A stretch of 64,000 nt of DNA from Pyronema omphalodes (Eukaryota > Ascomycota > Pezizomycetes > Pezizales > Pyronemataceae), in contig JAJJXM010000090.1 in assembly GCA_024516155.1 (NCBI GenBank), positions 1 through 64,000 on the forward strand. The letters run 5' to 3'. Positions within the stretch are counted from its first letter, which is position 1. Each line of letters begins with the position of its first letter. Shown one piece after another: positions 21,568 through 31,416 of this stretch. A program made the position numbers and the translations under genes. Below the pieces are notes generated by a model. The model was not told the origin of the DNA and did not search any database. It was given only the letters and a program-made list of their open reading frames with translations.

Positions 21568-22261
21568 CTAATATCTCGGCGGGTGAACATTTTTTCTATA
21601 CAACTCGGCAAGTTGTACATTTCCGGGCGGGTTATATCTGCAAGTATACATACTATCATTCCGCATTACCACAATTAGTCATCCCTTCATCCCTTCATCC
21701 CATCATACCAGCCTCCCTTCTCAACATGATAAAAGTACTTACTGAGTCTGAGCATCAGGACAATCATGTCTAAACCCACACCCAACCTCCCTAGTCTCCT
21801 CCCAAACAACCTGCGTAAAATGACCAATATCTCTACCGGGGAGCCTGCTAGTTGCGGCATTATAATCATACCAATTACGCTCATCCGCGAAGTAGTCGAC
21901 TACCTGGGCGGGTCCGGTTATACGGTTAGGAGTTCCTTTGGCTATATTTTCACCTATTCTTTTCTTTGTCTATGAACCAGGAGTTTCAGTCAATATATAA
22001 TTAACAATCATCATAAACGATAACAGAAAGGAAACTTACCGCTTCTTCGTGATTGATTTGGCAACGGTTGGCATGCGCCTGTGCTTGCTGGGCTAAAGCA
22101 GGAGACCAGGTTAAGCGGGGGACTCCATGTTGATCACGGTATTTATTGTGCGCAGCAACGAATTCCGCGGCAAATCGAGGGTCGGAAGGCATAATATGGC
22201 CACTCACGTGACCTGCGATAGTAGCCAACGCGATCGCGAAGATATTGATAATACTGACCAT
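21568..22261 (-). CDS. CAP superfamily (SCP/PR-1-like) secreted protein, three exons
   Basis: The gene is complement(21568..21637, 21743..21969, 22040..22261), 172 residues. It encodes a small extracellular protein of the cysteine-rich secretory/antigen 5/PR-1 family; some fungal members bind sterols or act in host interaction. Residues 1-20 look like a signal peptide (MVSIINIFAIALATIAG). The core follows: AAEFVAAHNKYRDQHGVPRL (first His), GENIAKG (Glu), GHFTQVVWEETREVGCG (CAP motif 1 with the second His) and, from exon 3, QYNPPGNVQL (CAP motif 2). Introns of 70 and 105 nt have GTAAGT donors and TAG/CAG acceptors. Exon 2 ends in phase 2, and only splicing to exon 3 gives the motif-2 sequence; reading through stops at once (TAA). 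The exact start is supported by the signal peptide. It is convergent with the MDQE gene. Confidence 0.9.
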
Positions 22262-23213
22262 CTTTGCTGTTGGGATTAGTTGTAGGATTATAATAAGGGA
22301 TACAGAAACATGGGGTTTATATAGACTCTTGCCAGGCGTTGTAGTGGCGATGGCGAAAATAAAATCGTCTAATACCTATAGCAGTCACATTAGACTTCGG
22401 TATACCGGTTATTTTTTAGACTCGGCTTCTACATAGAAATATTGTGCTTCGCGGATAATTGGTTTAGTTTGTGTGATACAGGAGCACGGTTGGAACACAG
22501 TCACATTGGGCAACGGAACATGGCTGTCGTTTCGGTAGGCGATAGGCGATAGGCGAGATAACCGATATCCCTTACTTTCGCGTATTGCATGGGATTAGCC
22601 GCATAGACACTATCACTTCCTATCCGTCGCTTCCCGCTTACATACAAGCCATCTCAATTTCATGATGCGCAATCTGGCCACGGGACTTCAAGAAATCGTG
22701 AAATATTGAACGATACCAAAGTATTTTTCCGAATTTTTTCTTTTTCTGTTTTAGTTACATATCATTTCCCGTAGACGCCCCACTTTCCTTTTCATCATTC
22801 TAATTCTCGCATGGTCTTCACCTATATCTCTACTGCAAATTATCTCTCTCTCCTCCACGCTTGACGGATCCTTGAATCTTACCATAGCCACAAGTAGCTT
22901 AATTGCATAGGATTTAACCGATCTCATCATTCGCCGAACGCTATTTTCGGATGGAGGATAGAGCATGGAAGATGGAAAAACACCCCCGGCACCCAGTGCT
23001 CTGGTTTATGCCTGATAATAATCCGAGTACCTACCTATCCGCTTATCCTGCCACCTCCCGAGTCTACACGCTGCACGAGTACCCGAGTTCCCGTGTCCCC
23101 GCTCGAGTCACGGTCCCCGCGCCCCCCGCGCCCCCGCGCCCCGGGGGCCCCGGGCTCACGGCCCGAGCCCCCCCCCCGCGCCGTACGCGCAGCCCAGGCG
23201 GCAGCAACAGCAA
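22262..23213. other. CAP upstream region and GC-rich lead into the minisatellite
   Basis: No gene is supported. 22262-22330 is the likely CAP promoter side. 23040-23213 is very C/G-rich (GCGCCCCCCGCGCCCCCGCG) and forms open frames that are simple-sequence artefacts. Confidence 0.4.
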
Positions 23214-24030
23214 GCACCAAGGCACCAATTCACCAGGCACCAAGGCACCAAGGCACCAAGGCACCAAGGCACCAAGGCACCAAGGCACCAAGGCACAGCA
23301 CCAAGGCACCAAGGCACCAAGGCACCAGGCACCAAGGCACCAAGGCACGGCACCAAGTCACCAAGGCACAAGGCACCAAGGCACCAAGGCACCAAGGCAC
23401 CAAGGCACCAAGGCAAAGGCACCAAGGCACCAAGGCACCAAGGCACCAAGGCACCAAGGCACCAAGGCACCAAGGCACCAAGGCACCAAGGCACCAAGGC
23501 ACCAAGGCACCAAGGCACCAAGGCACCAAGGCACCAAGGCACCAAGGCACCAAGGCACCAAGGCACCAAGGCACCAAGGCACCAAGGCACCAAGGCACCA
23601 AGGCACCAAGGCACCAAGGCACCAAGGCACCAAGGCACCAAGGCACCAAGGCACCAAGGCACCAAGGCACCAAGGCACCAAGGCACCAAGGCACCAAGGC
23701 ACCAAGGCACCAAGGCACCAAGCACCACCAAGGCACCAAGGCACCAAGGCACCAAGGCACCAAGGCACCAAGCACCAAGGCACCAAGGCACCAAGGCACC
23801 AAGGCACCAGGCACCAAGGCACCAAGGCACCAAGGCACCAAGGCACCAAGGCACCAAGGCACCAAGGCACCAAGGCACCAAGGCACCAAGGCACCAAGGC
23901 ACCAAGGCACCAAGGCACCAAGGCACCAAGGCACCAAGGCACCAAGGCACCAAGGCACAAGGCACCAAGGCACCAAGGCACCAAGGCACCAAGGCACCAA
24001 TCACCAAGGCACCAAGGCACCAAGGCACCA
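23214..24030. repeat. 8-bp minisatellite, CACCAAGG units (about 100 copies)
   Basis: This is a nearly perfect tandem array of CACCAAGG with occasional shortened units (GCACAAGG, GCACCAGG). The 8-bp period is coprime with 3 and the unit has no stop on either strand, so every frame is open: all three forward frames give the same octapeptide cycle HQGTKAPR, and reverse frames give GALVPWCL. The long open frames over this stretch are therefore expected without any gene. Confidence 0.97.
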
Positions 24031-24262
24031 ATTCACCAATTCACCAATTCACCAATTCACCAATTCACCAATTCACCAATTCACCAATGCACCATTCACC
24101 AAGTCACCAATTCACCAATTCACCAATTCCCAATCACCAATTCCCCAATCACCCAATTCACAATTCACCAAATTCACATTCACCAATTCACCCAATTCAC
24201 CAATTCACCAATTCACCAATTTCACCATTCACCAATTCAACAATTCACCAACTTCACCACTC
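24031..24262. repeat. 8-bp minisatellite, CACCAATT units
   Basis: The array continues with the last two bases of the unit changed from GG to TT, at first perfect and then increasingly irregular to about 24262. This looks like a second amplification seeded from a mutated unit of the first. Confidence 0.93.
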
Positions 24263-24360
24263 ACAAGCATATACAATTCAATTTCTTCCGTCCAAGGTTC
24301 AACCCAAAAGAAAAAGAAAATCTGTCTGCTGTTGCTGTTGGCTATTGCCTTTGATGTGTA

Positions 24361-24515
24361 TGGGCTACTCTGGGTTTACTCTGGGTTTACTCCGGATTAC
24401 TCTCGGTTTACTCTGGGGCTACTCCTCGGCTTACTCTGGGGCTACTCTGGGTTTACTTCTGGGTTTACTCTGGGTTTTACTCTGGGGTTACTCTGGGTTT
24501 ACTCTGGGATTAGTT
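24361..24515. repeat. Imperfect CTCTGGGTTTA / CTCTGGGGCTA array
   Basis: About eleven units of 10-13 bp (GGTTTACTCTGGG, GGGCTACTCTGGG and variants) lie shortly after the CACCAATT array. Confidence 0.85.
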
Positions 24516-25294
24516 TTAAGATGAGGATGGAGCGGGAGTGGAACTGTAACTGTGATTATGTTTACGGCTACGGCAATGATAATGGCTACCGCTACGACTA
24601 TATACGACTGACACGATGGCCATGGCCATGGCTGCCGCGGCTGCCACGGATAAGACTGGCTGTGGCTACGATGACGAGAACGAGGATGATGACAGCTAGG
24701 ATAACGACAACGGCCAGCTAGTCTACCGCGGTTAGGCAACCGCGGCTACAACCATGACTATGTACAACCACGGCTACATCGACAATGATAACGGTTACAT
24801 ACCCAGAGATAGTAGACAAGAGAATTATTCTTCGGAGGTGTTGCACTATTGTGAGTGGTGTAGAATTGCGTGTGTCGAGTGCAATCATAGGAATTACAAA
24901 GAGAATTTGGGGTAGTAAAAATTACAGTCGGAGGTGGATGAAGTTTCGCTCCCTTCTTGAGGCTGAAAACGAGATGGGTTCGAAGACTAGGTAAGAGCAT
25001 CAACACAACCGCAAGATCCAATCTATCACATCATCAACAAATCACAAAGTATGTAAGTCTCAACAACAAAACTATTCACACGAATCTCAGAACGCAAAAA
25101 AAAAAAAAAGAAAAAGCCAAATATAGGTTCACAAAGCCACCCTTTGTATTATGTACTCATATAGCACGCCGGATAGGTATAATCTTACAGAAGAAAAGAA
25201 AAAAAGGAAAAAGTAAATAACGAAAAAAAAAACAAATCCCAGAAACAGAACCAAAGATGACAATCATTATATGAACTTTTTATAATCCCTTCCT
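24516..25294. other. Cryptically simple sequence and nop15 3' flank
   Basis: 24540-24800 is cryptic repeat sequence rich in GGCTAC, GATAA and CCATGG words with no credible gene. 25080-25260 is A-rich and probably includes the nop15 3' UTR. Confidence 0.45.
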
Positions 25295-27403
25295 CTATGC
25301 CTTTCCGGCCTTCTTCTTGGGGGCCTTCTTCTCCTTGGGGGCAGGCTTCTCCTTAGGAGCGGGCTTCTCCTTGGGAGCGGGCTTCTCCTTGGGGGCGGGC
25401 TTCTCCTTGGGGGCAGGCTTCTCCTTGGGGGCGGGCTTCTCCTTGGGGGCAGGCTTCTCCTTGGGGGCGGGCTTCTCCTTAGGAGCGGGCTTCTCCTTGG
25501 GGGCGGGCTTCTCCTTAGGAGCAGCCTTCTTGGCAGGAGCCTTCTTTCCCTTGGCCTTCTTCTCGACAACGGGTGCCTCGACCTCGGAGTCGACCTCGGG
25601 CTCCTCAGCAGCAGCAGCGGGCTCATCGTCAGCTGGGGCGGCAACAAGAGTCTCAAGTCCCTCGGTGGAAATCTTGGATCCCTTGACCTTTTTGCTGACG
25701 GACTTCTCGACGATAGCGGGGGTCTCCTTCGCGGCGGCGGCCTTCTTTCCCTTCTTGACGGGCTTCTCAGCAACCTCCTCCTTCTCCTCTACGGCAGCCT
25801 CGGCAACGGGCTCAGGAGCAGCCTCAATAGCCGCGGCCTTCTTTCCCTTCTTTCCCTTGGCGGGCTTAGCAGCCTCGACAGCCTTGGGCTCCTCGGTCTT
25901 CTCCTCCTCGGCAGCCTCGATAGCAGGGACCTCGGGGGTGGGGTCGGCCTTCTTTGCCTCAGGAGCCTCAAACTCGTACTCAATACCCTTGTTCTTGAGT
26001 CTCTGGTTGATCTTCTTTCTCTTTCTGTTCTCGGCATCGATCTTCTTTGCCCACTTCTCCTCAGTCTTCTTAGCCTCGAGAGCAGCCTTTGCGATCTTAG
26101 CAGCAGGTCTGGCCTTGAAACGCTTGTTGGCTCCCTTGAACAAGTTCTCGACGTGCTCGATGTTGTCGCGGGGAACGATGGCGCACTTGAGAATGTGTCC
26201 GAAAAGAAGGTAGTTGTTCATTGTCTCGGCGACAATCTTGGCGACCTCCTCGTCGGAGAACTCGATGAAGGCGTAGTGCTTGCTGTGACCGGTCTTCTTG
26301 TTGCGGGATAGACGGAGGCGAGTGACGGTTCCGAATTGGGTGAAGTAGGCACGCATCTCGTGCTCGTAGAATCCGTGGGGAATGCGTCCGAGGTAGATAA
26401 TACCGGGAGTGGTCTTGGGGAAAAGTTAGCATACTTTTCTAGCAATTATTTGGGGAAATGAAAGGTAGAGGGAAGCAATAATGTCAGATTATAAATTTGA
26501 AACCATTATTGTGTCTTAAAGACTAATCGAAAATTTTTATATAACTCATCATAGGTATTGCTTTGGAGGGTTGATTTGGAAATTTTCGGGTGCTTACCTT
26601 TTCTTTGCCCTTGAGCTTCTCGAGCTTCTGCTTCACGGCCTTCTCGTCGGGGATGGTGGCCTTTGCAAGCTCCTTTGCGTCGATGGGCTTCTTCTCTCCG
26701 GAAGCTCCCTCCTCCTCCTCATCGTCTGAGCTCTCGAATCCAGCCAAAAGTCCAGCAGTCTGGTCGTCCTCCTCGTCGCTGTCAGAGTCGGGTCCATCGG
26801 CGTTCAATGAGATCTCTCCGGCGTCCTCCTCCTCCTCCTCAGCCTCGGGTTCAGGAGTAGGCTCCTTAGGGGCGGCCTTCTTCGCAGCAGCCTTCCTAGC
26901 AGCAGCGGACTCCTTCTTGGGGGCAGCAGCCTTTGCTCCCTTCTTTCCCTTGGCATCCTTGTTCACGGCATCCCAAGCTCCAGCATCCTCCTCCTCGTCG
27001 TCGGAGTAAAAGTCGGCGGCCTTCTTGCGGGGGGCACGCTTAGGAGCAGCGGTCTTCTCCTCAGCGGCAGCGGCGGGCTTCTCAGTCTTGGTGGCCTTGG
27101 GCTTCGCAGCAGGCTTCTCGGCCTTGGTAGCTTTGGCGGCGGGCTTCTCAGCCTTTGCGGGCTTTGCGGGGGCGACAGCGACGGTCTTAGTCTTCTTCGC
27201 CTTGGGAGCGGACTCAGGGGCGGCTGTTAAGCATTGTTAATAGCTGATCGAGGCGATTTTTAAGTGAAGATAGGTAAAACGAAGCTCCAAAAAGGAAATC
27301 TTCATATAGGAATTGTGTCAAGGCATTGAGCAAATGAAAGGTAAGGAAGAAAGAAGATAAAGATACCTTTGCGCTTCTTGTTGGTTTTTAACTCGGGAGC
27401 CAT
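25295..27403 (-). CDS. nop15: Nop15-like RRM nucleolar ribosome-biogenesis protein
   Basis: The gene is complement(25295..26413, 26598..27223, 27367..27403), 593 residues. Nop15/NIFK proteins bind pre-rRNA in the nucleolus and are needed for 60S subunit maturation. Exon 1 codes MAPELKTNKKRK. Exon 2 is a Lys/Ala-rich then acidic disordered region (AADFYSDDEEEDAG, DGPDSDSDEEDDQ). Exon 3 opens with a single RRM (residues about 225-300): RNP2-like IIYLGRIPHGFYE, RNP1-like KHYAFIEF, and the family-typical LLFGHILKCAIVP and LFKGANKRFKARP. The C-terminus has about eleven KEKPAP repeats. Introns are 143 nt (donor GTATCT, acceptor CAG) and 184 nt (donor GTAAGC, acceptor AAG), and phases agree. It is much longer than yeast Nop15 (about 220 residues) because of the low-complexity arms. 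It shares an intergenic region with get1 in divergent orientation. Confidence 0.92.
25312..25525. repeat. 18-bp coding minisatellite in nop15
   Basis: About eleven tandem 18-bp units (GGCTTCTCCTTGGGGGCG on the + strand) encode KEKPAP on the minus strand. Third-position differences between units (GGGGGCG, AGGAGCG, GGGGGCA) show that the array is not freshly amplified. Confidence 0.9.
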
Positions 27404-28155
27404 TTGTGTGCGTTTTGTGTGAAGGTGTTGGAAAAAAAAAAGAGAGAAGTGGGCCGTTGTGTGGGCGGCGCGCGTTTGGCTTTTGTGCTTCTGAAGGGTT
27501 TTTTTTCTCATGGACCCTAGTGGTGCATTGGTGCGGCTCTAACGCCAAGCGTCGGTCATGGTAAGGCACTCGTGTTGTGTAACGTGCGCGGGGCGCGTTA
27601 AGCTTTTGCGCACGCGACGTGTCCGTGCGCGGTCTGCTGATGAAACAACAATAGAATGACCTGATTAGGATGATGATTTAATGATTATTATTGGATTTTC
27701 TATTCATAATAGAGAGAAAAAGATGGAGAAAAGGCTTGTGAACGTGTCTCCTGAGTACAATATTTCTATTTTCAACCCATGATTAGCTGTATCAAAGCAT
27801 CGAACAAATATCTGAACTTTGTGCAATGAAAACCCTTTTGGTTTTGATTCTGTTTTAGAGTTTCGCACGTCCTCTGAAGCTTCATCTCTGCGCATGACTT
27901 AAATTTTGCGGCTCAAAGCTTGCCGCCCTAGCTGCGGCTCCGCAAGGCTTACACTCGTTACGCTAAGCCCACAATGTCACTTTTCCTTAGTTTCCCCAAC
28001 ACCCATGCACGGAACCTTCCGGCTCAACATCCATCTGGCTTCTTGACTTGCTCGACGGTGCTTAACTTGCATCACCGTGTCAAGTTCCAAACTCCAACAA
28101 CCACTCACCTCAACTTCGACGCGTCAACCACCGGCATCTGAAAGGAATACCGAAT
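27404..28155. promoter_or_regulatory. Divergent promoter region nop15 / get1
   Basis: The 752 nt lie between the two start codons. 27460-27630 is GC-rich with GCGCG words, typical of a housekeeping promoter side for nop15. 28100-28155 precedes get1. No gene is seen within it. Confidence 0.5.
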
Positions 28156-29248
28156 ATGTTGTCGCTATTACTTGTTGTGGTGATCCTCACCATCACCACC
28201 AACTTGATCTCGACTGTTGGTGCACCTGCTATTAACAATTTGGTACGTCTCGCCACTGCGTGTCTCAGTCTACACAGCTCCAAATATTCCGTGATATCAC
28301 CACCGATGTTATTCTATGCTGCGATTGTGTATAACCCGATGGAACGCCGCTGAAGAAAAACACCATCGTGCTTCTTTCTCGTCTACGGAATGCCTCCATC
28401 ATCACAACCGAACCTAGCTAACTCTGCCGTCTCTACCAACAGTTATGGAACCTCTACACCCGCTTCATTCCCTCCCCCGTACAATCCGTCATACCGAAAG
28501 CGAAAGCCTTAAGATCGGAGGTTCTACAGCTACGGAAAGAGCTTGCGGGAACTAGTAGCCAGGATGAATTTGCAAAGTGGGCGAAAGTTAGAAGAACTTT
28601 GGATAAGAAGGTTGCGGAGTTGGAGACTATTAGTACGTATTTCTGGAACGATTCTATACAGTGGACTGGGCGGTGGAGCTGGCTGCTGGGTTGGATTGTG
28701 AGGTCTGCTGGGCTACGGAACCTGCAGGATCGTGGAAAGTGCAGAGGTCCTGCGGCGATGACGCTGGATCACCGCTGGGATCTACACTGCCCCTCCGCTT
28801 TCACACATCTGTCACAGGATTCTGCAATACCACCACAACATTCCCACCCATCCGCCCACTCTGCTCTCCGCTCGCTGGGTTTCTAATTATCACGCCCGCT
28901 AACCACCTCATAGACGCAACCATCCAAACCTCCCGTACCTCTTTCGACTCGCGCGCCGGAATGTTCCGATGGGTAATAACCGTAGGCTTCCGGATGTTCC
29001 TCCAATTCTGGTTCTCCCGCCAACCCATGTTCTGGATACCACAAGGCTGGGTTCCCTCCGTCATAGAATGGGGTCTATCCTTCCCTCGTGCTCCTATGGG
29101 AAGTGTTAGTATCAATGTTTGGAGCTTTGCCGTTGGACAAATTGTAGCTTTGGTGCTAGCTGCTGGAATGTGGGCGTACCAAGTTGCTTGTGAGGTGAGA
29201 GGGAAAATGGCGCCTAGGGTGGCGCAGGCGGGTAAGAAGGAGCTATAA
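28156..29248 (+). CDS. get1: Get1 (WRB homologue), tail-anchored protein insertion
   Basis: The gene is join(28156..28242, 28443..28632, 28914..29248), 203 residues. Get1 and Get2 form the ER receptor that takes tail-anchored proteins from Get3 and inserts them in the membrane. Exon 1 is TM1, MLSLLLVVVILTITTNLIST. Exon 2 is the cytosolic coiled coil, LWNLYTRFIPSP then RSEVLQLRKELAGTSSQDEF, which holds the Get3-contact region. Exon 3 gives TSFDSRAGMFRWVITVGFRM, a second TM (FRMFLQFWFSRQPMFWIP), then WVPSVIEWGLSFPRAPMGSV and TM3 (FAVGQIVALVLAAGMWAY). The length fits fungal Get1 (about 200). Introns of 200 and 281 nt (donors GTACGT; acceptors CAG, TAG) are on the long side for the organism but restore phase and family sequence. 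Confidence 0.93.
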
Positions 29249-29553
29249 GGTTTCGAGATGTCAACAAGGATGGAAGGAAGGAAGTAAATGTGGAATACCA
29301 CAATATTCGAACGGGCACCTACCTTCAAAGAGCCTTTGGGGAATGATTTCTGGGTCAATTCAGCATCTTGATAAGTCTTGAAGCGCGGAATACGTGGAAT
29401 ACACATATGACACACAGTTTGTATAGCATAGATCAGCTACGAGATATGATAGCGAGTCGATTAGGTTACTTCTTTTTTTTTTTTTTAATGACAAAAAAAA
29501 AACGGTTTTTTGGTTACTTATTTTTGTTTTATACTTATACACTTAATCTAAAT
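29249..29553. other. get1 3' flank
   Basis: No gene is seen. Short T and A runs occur at 29470-29510. Confidence 0.4.
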
Positions 29554-30168
29554 ATTACCATCATCATCATACTTCATCACTCGGTGTGGAATTCTTTTGG
29601 GGGTGGTTCTTTTTTACACCACAAAGGATTATAGTTTATCATATGCCATAAATTTAATGATACATGGTGTGGTCTGTTAGATATGGATATAGATTTCGTA
29701 AGCTTAATTGTCGGATTTGAACTTCGAACTTCGAAGTCATTCCGGAGTGCGGATATAAATGCATACTTTGTCTTGGAGTTTTTTAAATCCGGAGACAGCT
29801 GGGGACTACGGCTTATTGTTATTGGCTTTTTATGTGTGGAGTTGGATGGGGTGGTGCTGGATTACCATCATCATCATACTTCATCACTCGGTGTGGAATT
29901 CTTTTGGGGGGTGGTTCTTTTTTACACCTCGAATGATTATAGTTTATCACATGCCATAAATTTAATGATACCAGGTGTGGTCTGTTAGATATTGATATAG
30001 ATATAGATTTCGTAAGCTTTTGTCGGATTCGAACTTTGAACTTCGAAGTCGTTCCGGGTTGCGGATATAAATGCATACTTTGTGTTGGAGTTTTTTAACT
30101 CCGGAGACCGCTGGGGACTACGGCTTATTGTTATCGGCTTTTATATATGGAGTTGGATGGGATGGTGA
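29554..30168. repeat. Tandem duplication, two copies of about 307 bp
   Basis: 29554-29860 and 29861-30168 are near-identical, starting ATTACCATCATCATCATACT and ending around GGAGTTGGATGGGGTGGTG. Differences include a few substitutions and small indels (GATATAGATATAGA versus GATATAGA). Neither copy has a credible gene. Confidence 0.9.
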
Positions 30169-30234
30169 TTGCTTTTTTGGTGGTGGGGTGGGGGGTGGGT
30201 AGGGTGTATGTGTATGTATGGACTGTAGATTGTC

Positions 30235-30281
30235 GTTTTTGTTTTTGTTTTTGTTTTTGTTTTTGTTTTTGTTTTTTTTTT
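30235..30281. repeat. GTTTTT microsatellite
   Basis: Seven or more GTTTTT units are followed by T runs and an A-rich patch at 30300-30335. Confidence 0.9.
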
Positions 30282-30738
30282 CTTTTGCCGGATTTTGTTT
30301 TTTTTTTTAAAAAAAAAGAAAAAAGAAAAAGATATGGAGTAAAGAGAGTTGGTAGATTGTAAATTGTTTTCTATTATTACGTGATTCTGTAATTCCGTGA
30401 TGTTGCAATGCTCAATTGCTTTACTCAAATACCCGCTTCCCTCCCCGTGCCGAAATCTGTCCCACGGCAACAATATATCCAGCACCGGTAGCATAACGGA
30501 GATTTTTAACGGGAGCTCGCTTCATGGCTTTTTAGGGTTGTGTTTAGAGATTATGTGGGAGCTAGATAATGTGTCAGTATCCGGCTGTAGGAATTGTCGA
30601 GCAGTCACAGCACTTATTGGGCACTTTTAGTAGTTTGGTCGTAAACGTTATTTTTTTTTAAATAGATATTTTTTCTTTATTAATCTCATATCGATATCCA
30701 TATCGGTTTAATATTGATATATCCATTACCGCCGACGT

Positions 30739-30812
30739 CATCCTACCACCACCACCACCACCCCCCCCCCCCCCCCCACCCACCCACCCACCCACCCACC
30801 CACCCACCCCAC
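30739..30812. repeat. CACC / C17 / CACC simple tract
   Basis: CCACCACCACCA is followed by C17 (30761-30777) and then about eight ACCC units, lying 50 nt before a small spliced gene. Confidence 0.9.
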
Positions 30813-30864
30813 CCTAACAGAAATCGACAAATCTTATCATTCTGTATTTATTGAACCACTCCTC

Positions 30865-31162
30865 ATGGGCCCTATAATTTTCTTCCGCCAATTAGTCGCA
30901 GTGGACACATATGATGTCTGCACCGACGAACTCGTCAACCACGGGTTCTACGTGGTCTATTGTTGCCAGGATGGTAATGACGAAGTATTCGACGAGTTCA
31001 TTCGCACGGTCATCGTAAGTTATTTTTTACCCAAGCAAAATATGGACTGTTACTAATGTTTTGATATAGGAACTTTATAACCCCGATTATGGGATCGATT
31101 TCGACGAGACCGAAATATACGAGAAGGTTCTTGTGGTTGCGGAACTTGCTGGTTGGTGGTAA
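30865..31162 (+). CDS. Small two-exon gene, acidic 80-residue protein (unknown)
   Basis: join(30865..31014, 31070..31162). The 55-nt intron has a consensus GTAAGT donor, an ACTAAT-like branch region and a TAG acceptor, and both exons are in phase. The predicted protein starts MGPIIFFRQLVAVDTYDVCT, has FYVVYCCQDGNDEVFDEFIR before the splice and ELYNPDYGIDFDETEIYEKV after it, and ends AELAGWW. The spliced product has low-bias, protein-like composition, with an aromatic and acidic character. I recognise no family. A truncated LINE begins about 45 nt after the stop. It might also be the last exons of a decayed gene. Confidence 0.45.
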
Positions 31163-31207
31163 ATATACGAGTACGCCATGGGTGGATTTGAGAAAACAGG
31201 GCTCCAA

Positions 31208-31397
31208 AATGTAACGACGAGAATGAAAACCAGCAGCAGGAAGAGAGATGGCAACAGGCCCAAGAAATGAAGTACGCTCTGGGCCGGATCCCAGCGAGAC
31301 TCTAAGGTAACAGCTGGAGCCTCGAAATGTAATGGGACTGTGGCATACGTCATAACCTTAAGGTTGGGGACGTTCAAGAAAATCATATCAAATCAAA
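31208..31397 (+). mobile_element. 5'-truncated LINE, AAATC-tailed family, copy 2
   Basis: This has the same structure as 12758-12942 but on the + strand: the ORF2 C-terminus (ERWQQAQEMKYALGRIPARL, then TAA), a 3' UTR with AACCTTAAGGTT, and an irregular AAATC tail. Similarity to copy 1 starts abruptly at AATGTAACGACGAG in both, so both are truncated at almost the same codon. No clear target duplication is seen. Confidence 0.8.
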
Positions 31398-31416
31398 CGA
31401 TGGTTGTATTTGGGAA

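Larger units (their letters stand above)
17900..22261. repeat. Segmental duplication unit C (MDQE gene + intact CAP gene, empty LINE site)
   Basis: The left part matches unit B's left edge. From about 18120 it matches unit A, including the sequences on both sides of unit A's LINE, which are contiguous here near 18190-18245. It carries a truncated MDQE gene (+) and the intact CAP gene (-). The CAP promoter side (22236 onward) has no partner in unit A, so C or a lost sister is the better candidate for the ancestral arrangement. Confidence 0.75.

Noticed and set aside
22751..22966. Minus-strand 71-codon frame beside the CAP gene
   Set aside because: Basic sequence without recognisable motif; no splice-linked exon found.
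23156..24031. Minus-strand open frames rich in GALVPWCL
   Set aside because: Same array read in reverse; simple-sequence artefact.
22951..24721. Long + strand open frames rich in HQGTKAPR
   Set aside because: They are a by-product of the stop-free 8-bp array; all frames are open and no non-repeat coding signal flanks them.
25317..26213. 298-codon + strand frame (Gly/Phe/Ser-rich) opposite nop15
   Set aside because: Antisense shadow of the Lys/Ala/Pro-rich nop15 exon; repeat-driven composition and no homology.
29700..30060. Possible tRNA B-box-like TCGGATTTGAACTTCGAA / TCGGATTCGAACTTTGAA
   Set aside because: No matching A box or cloverleaf; it recurs only because of the 307-bp tandem duplication.
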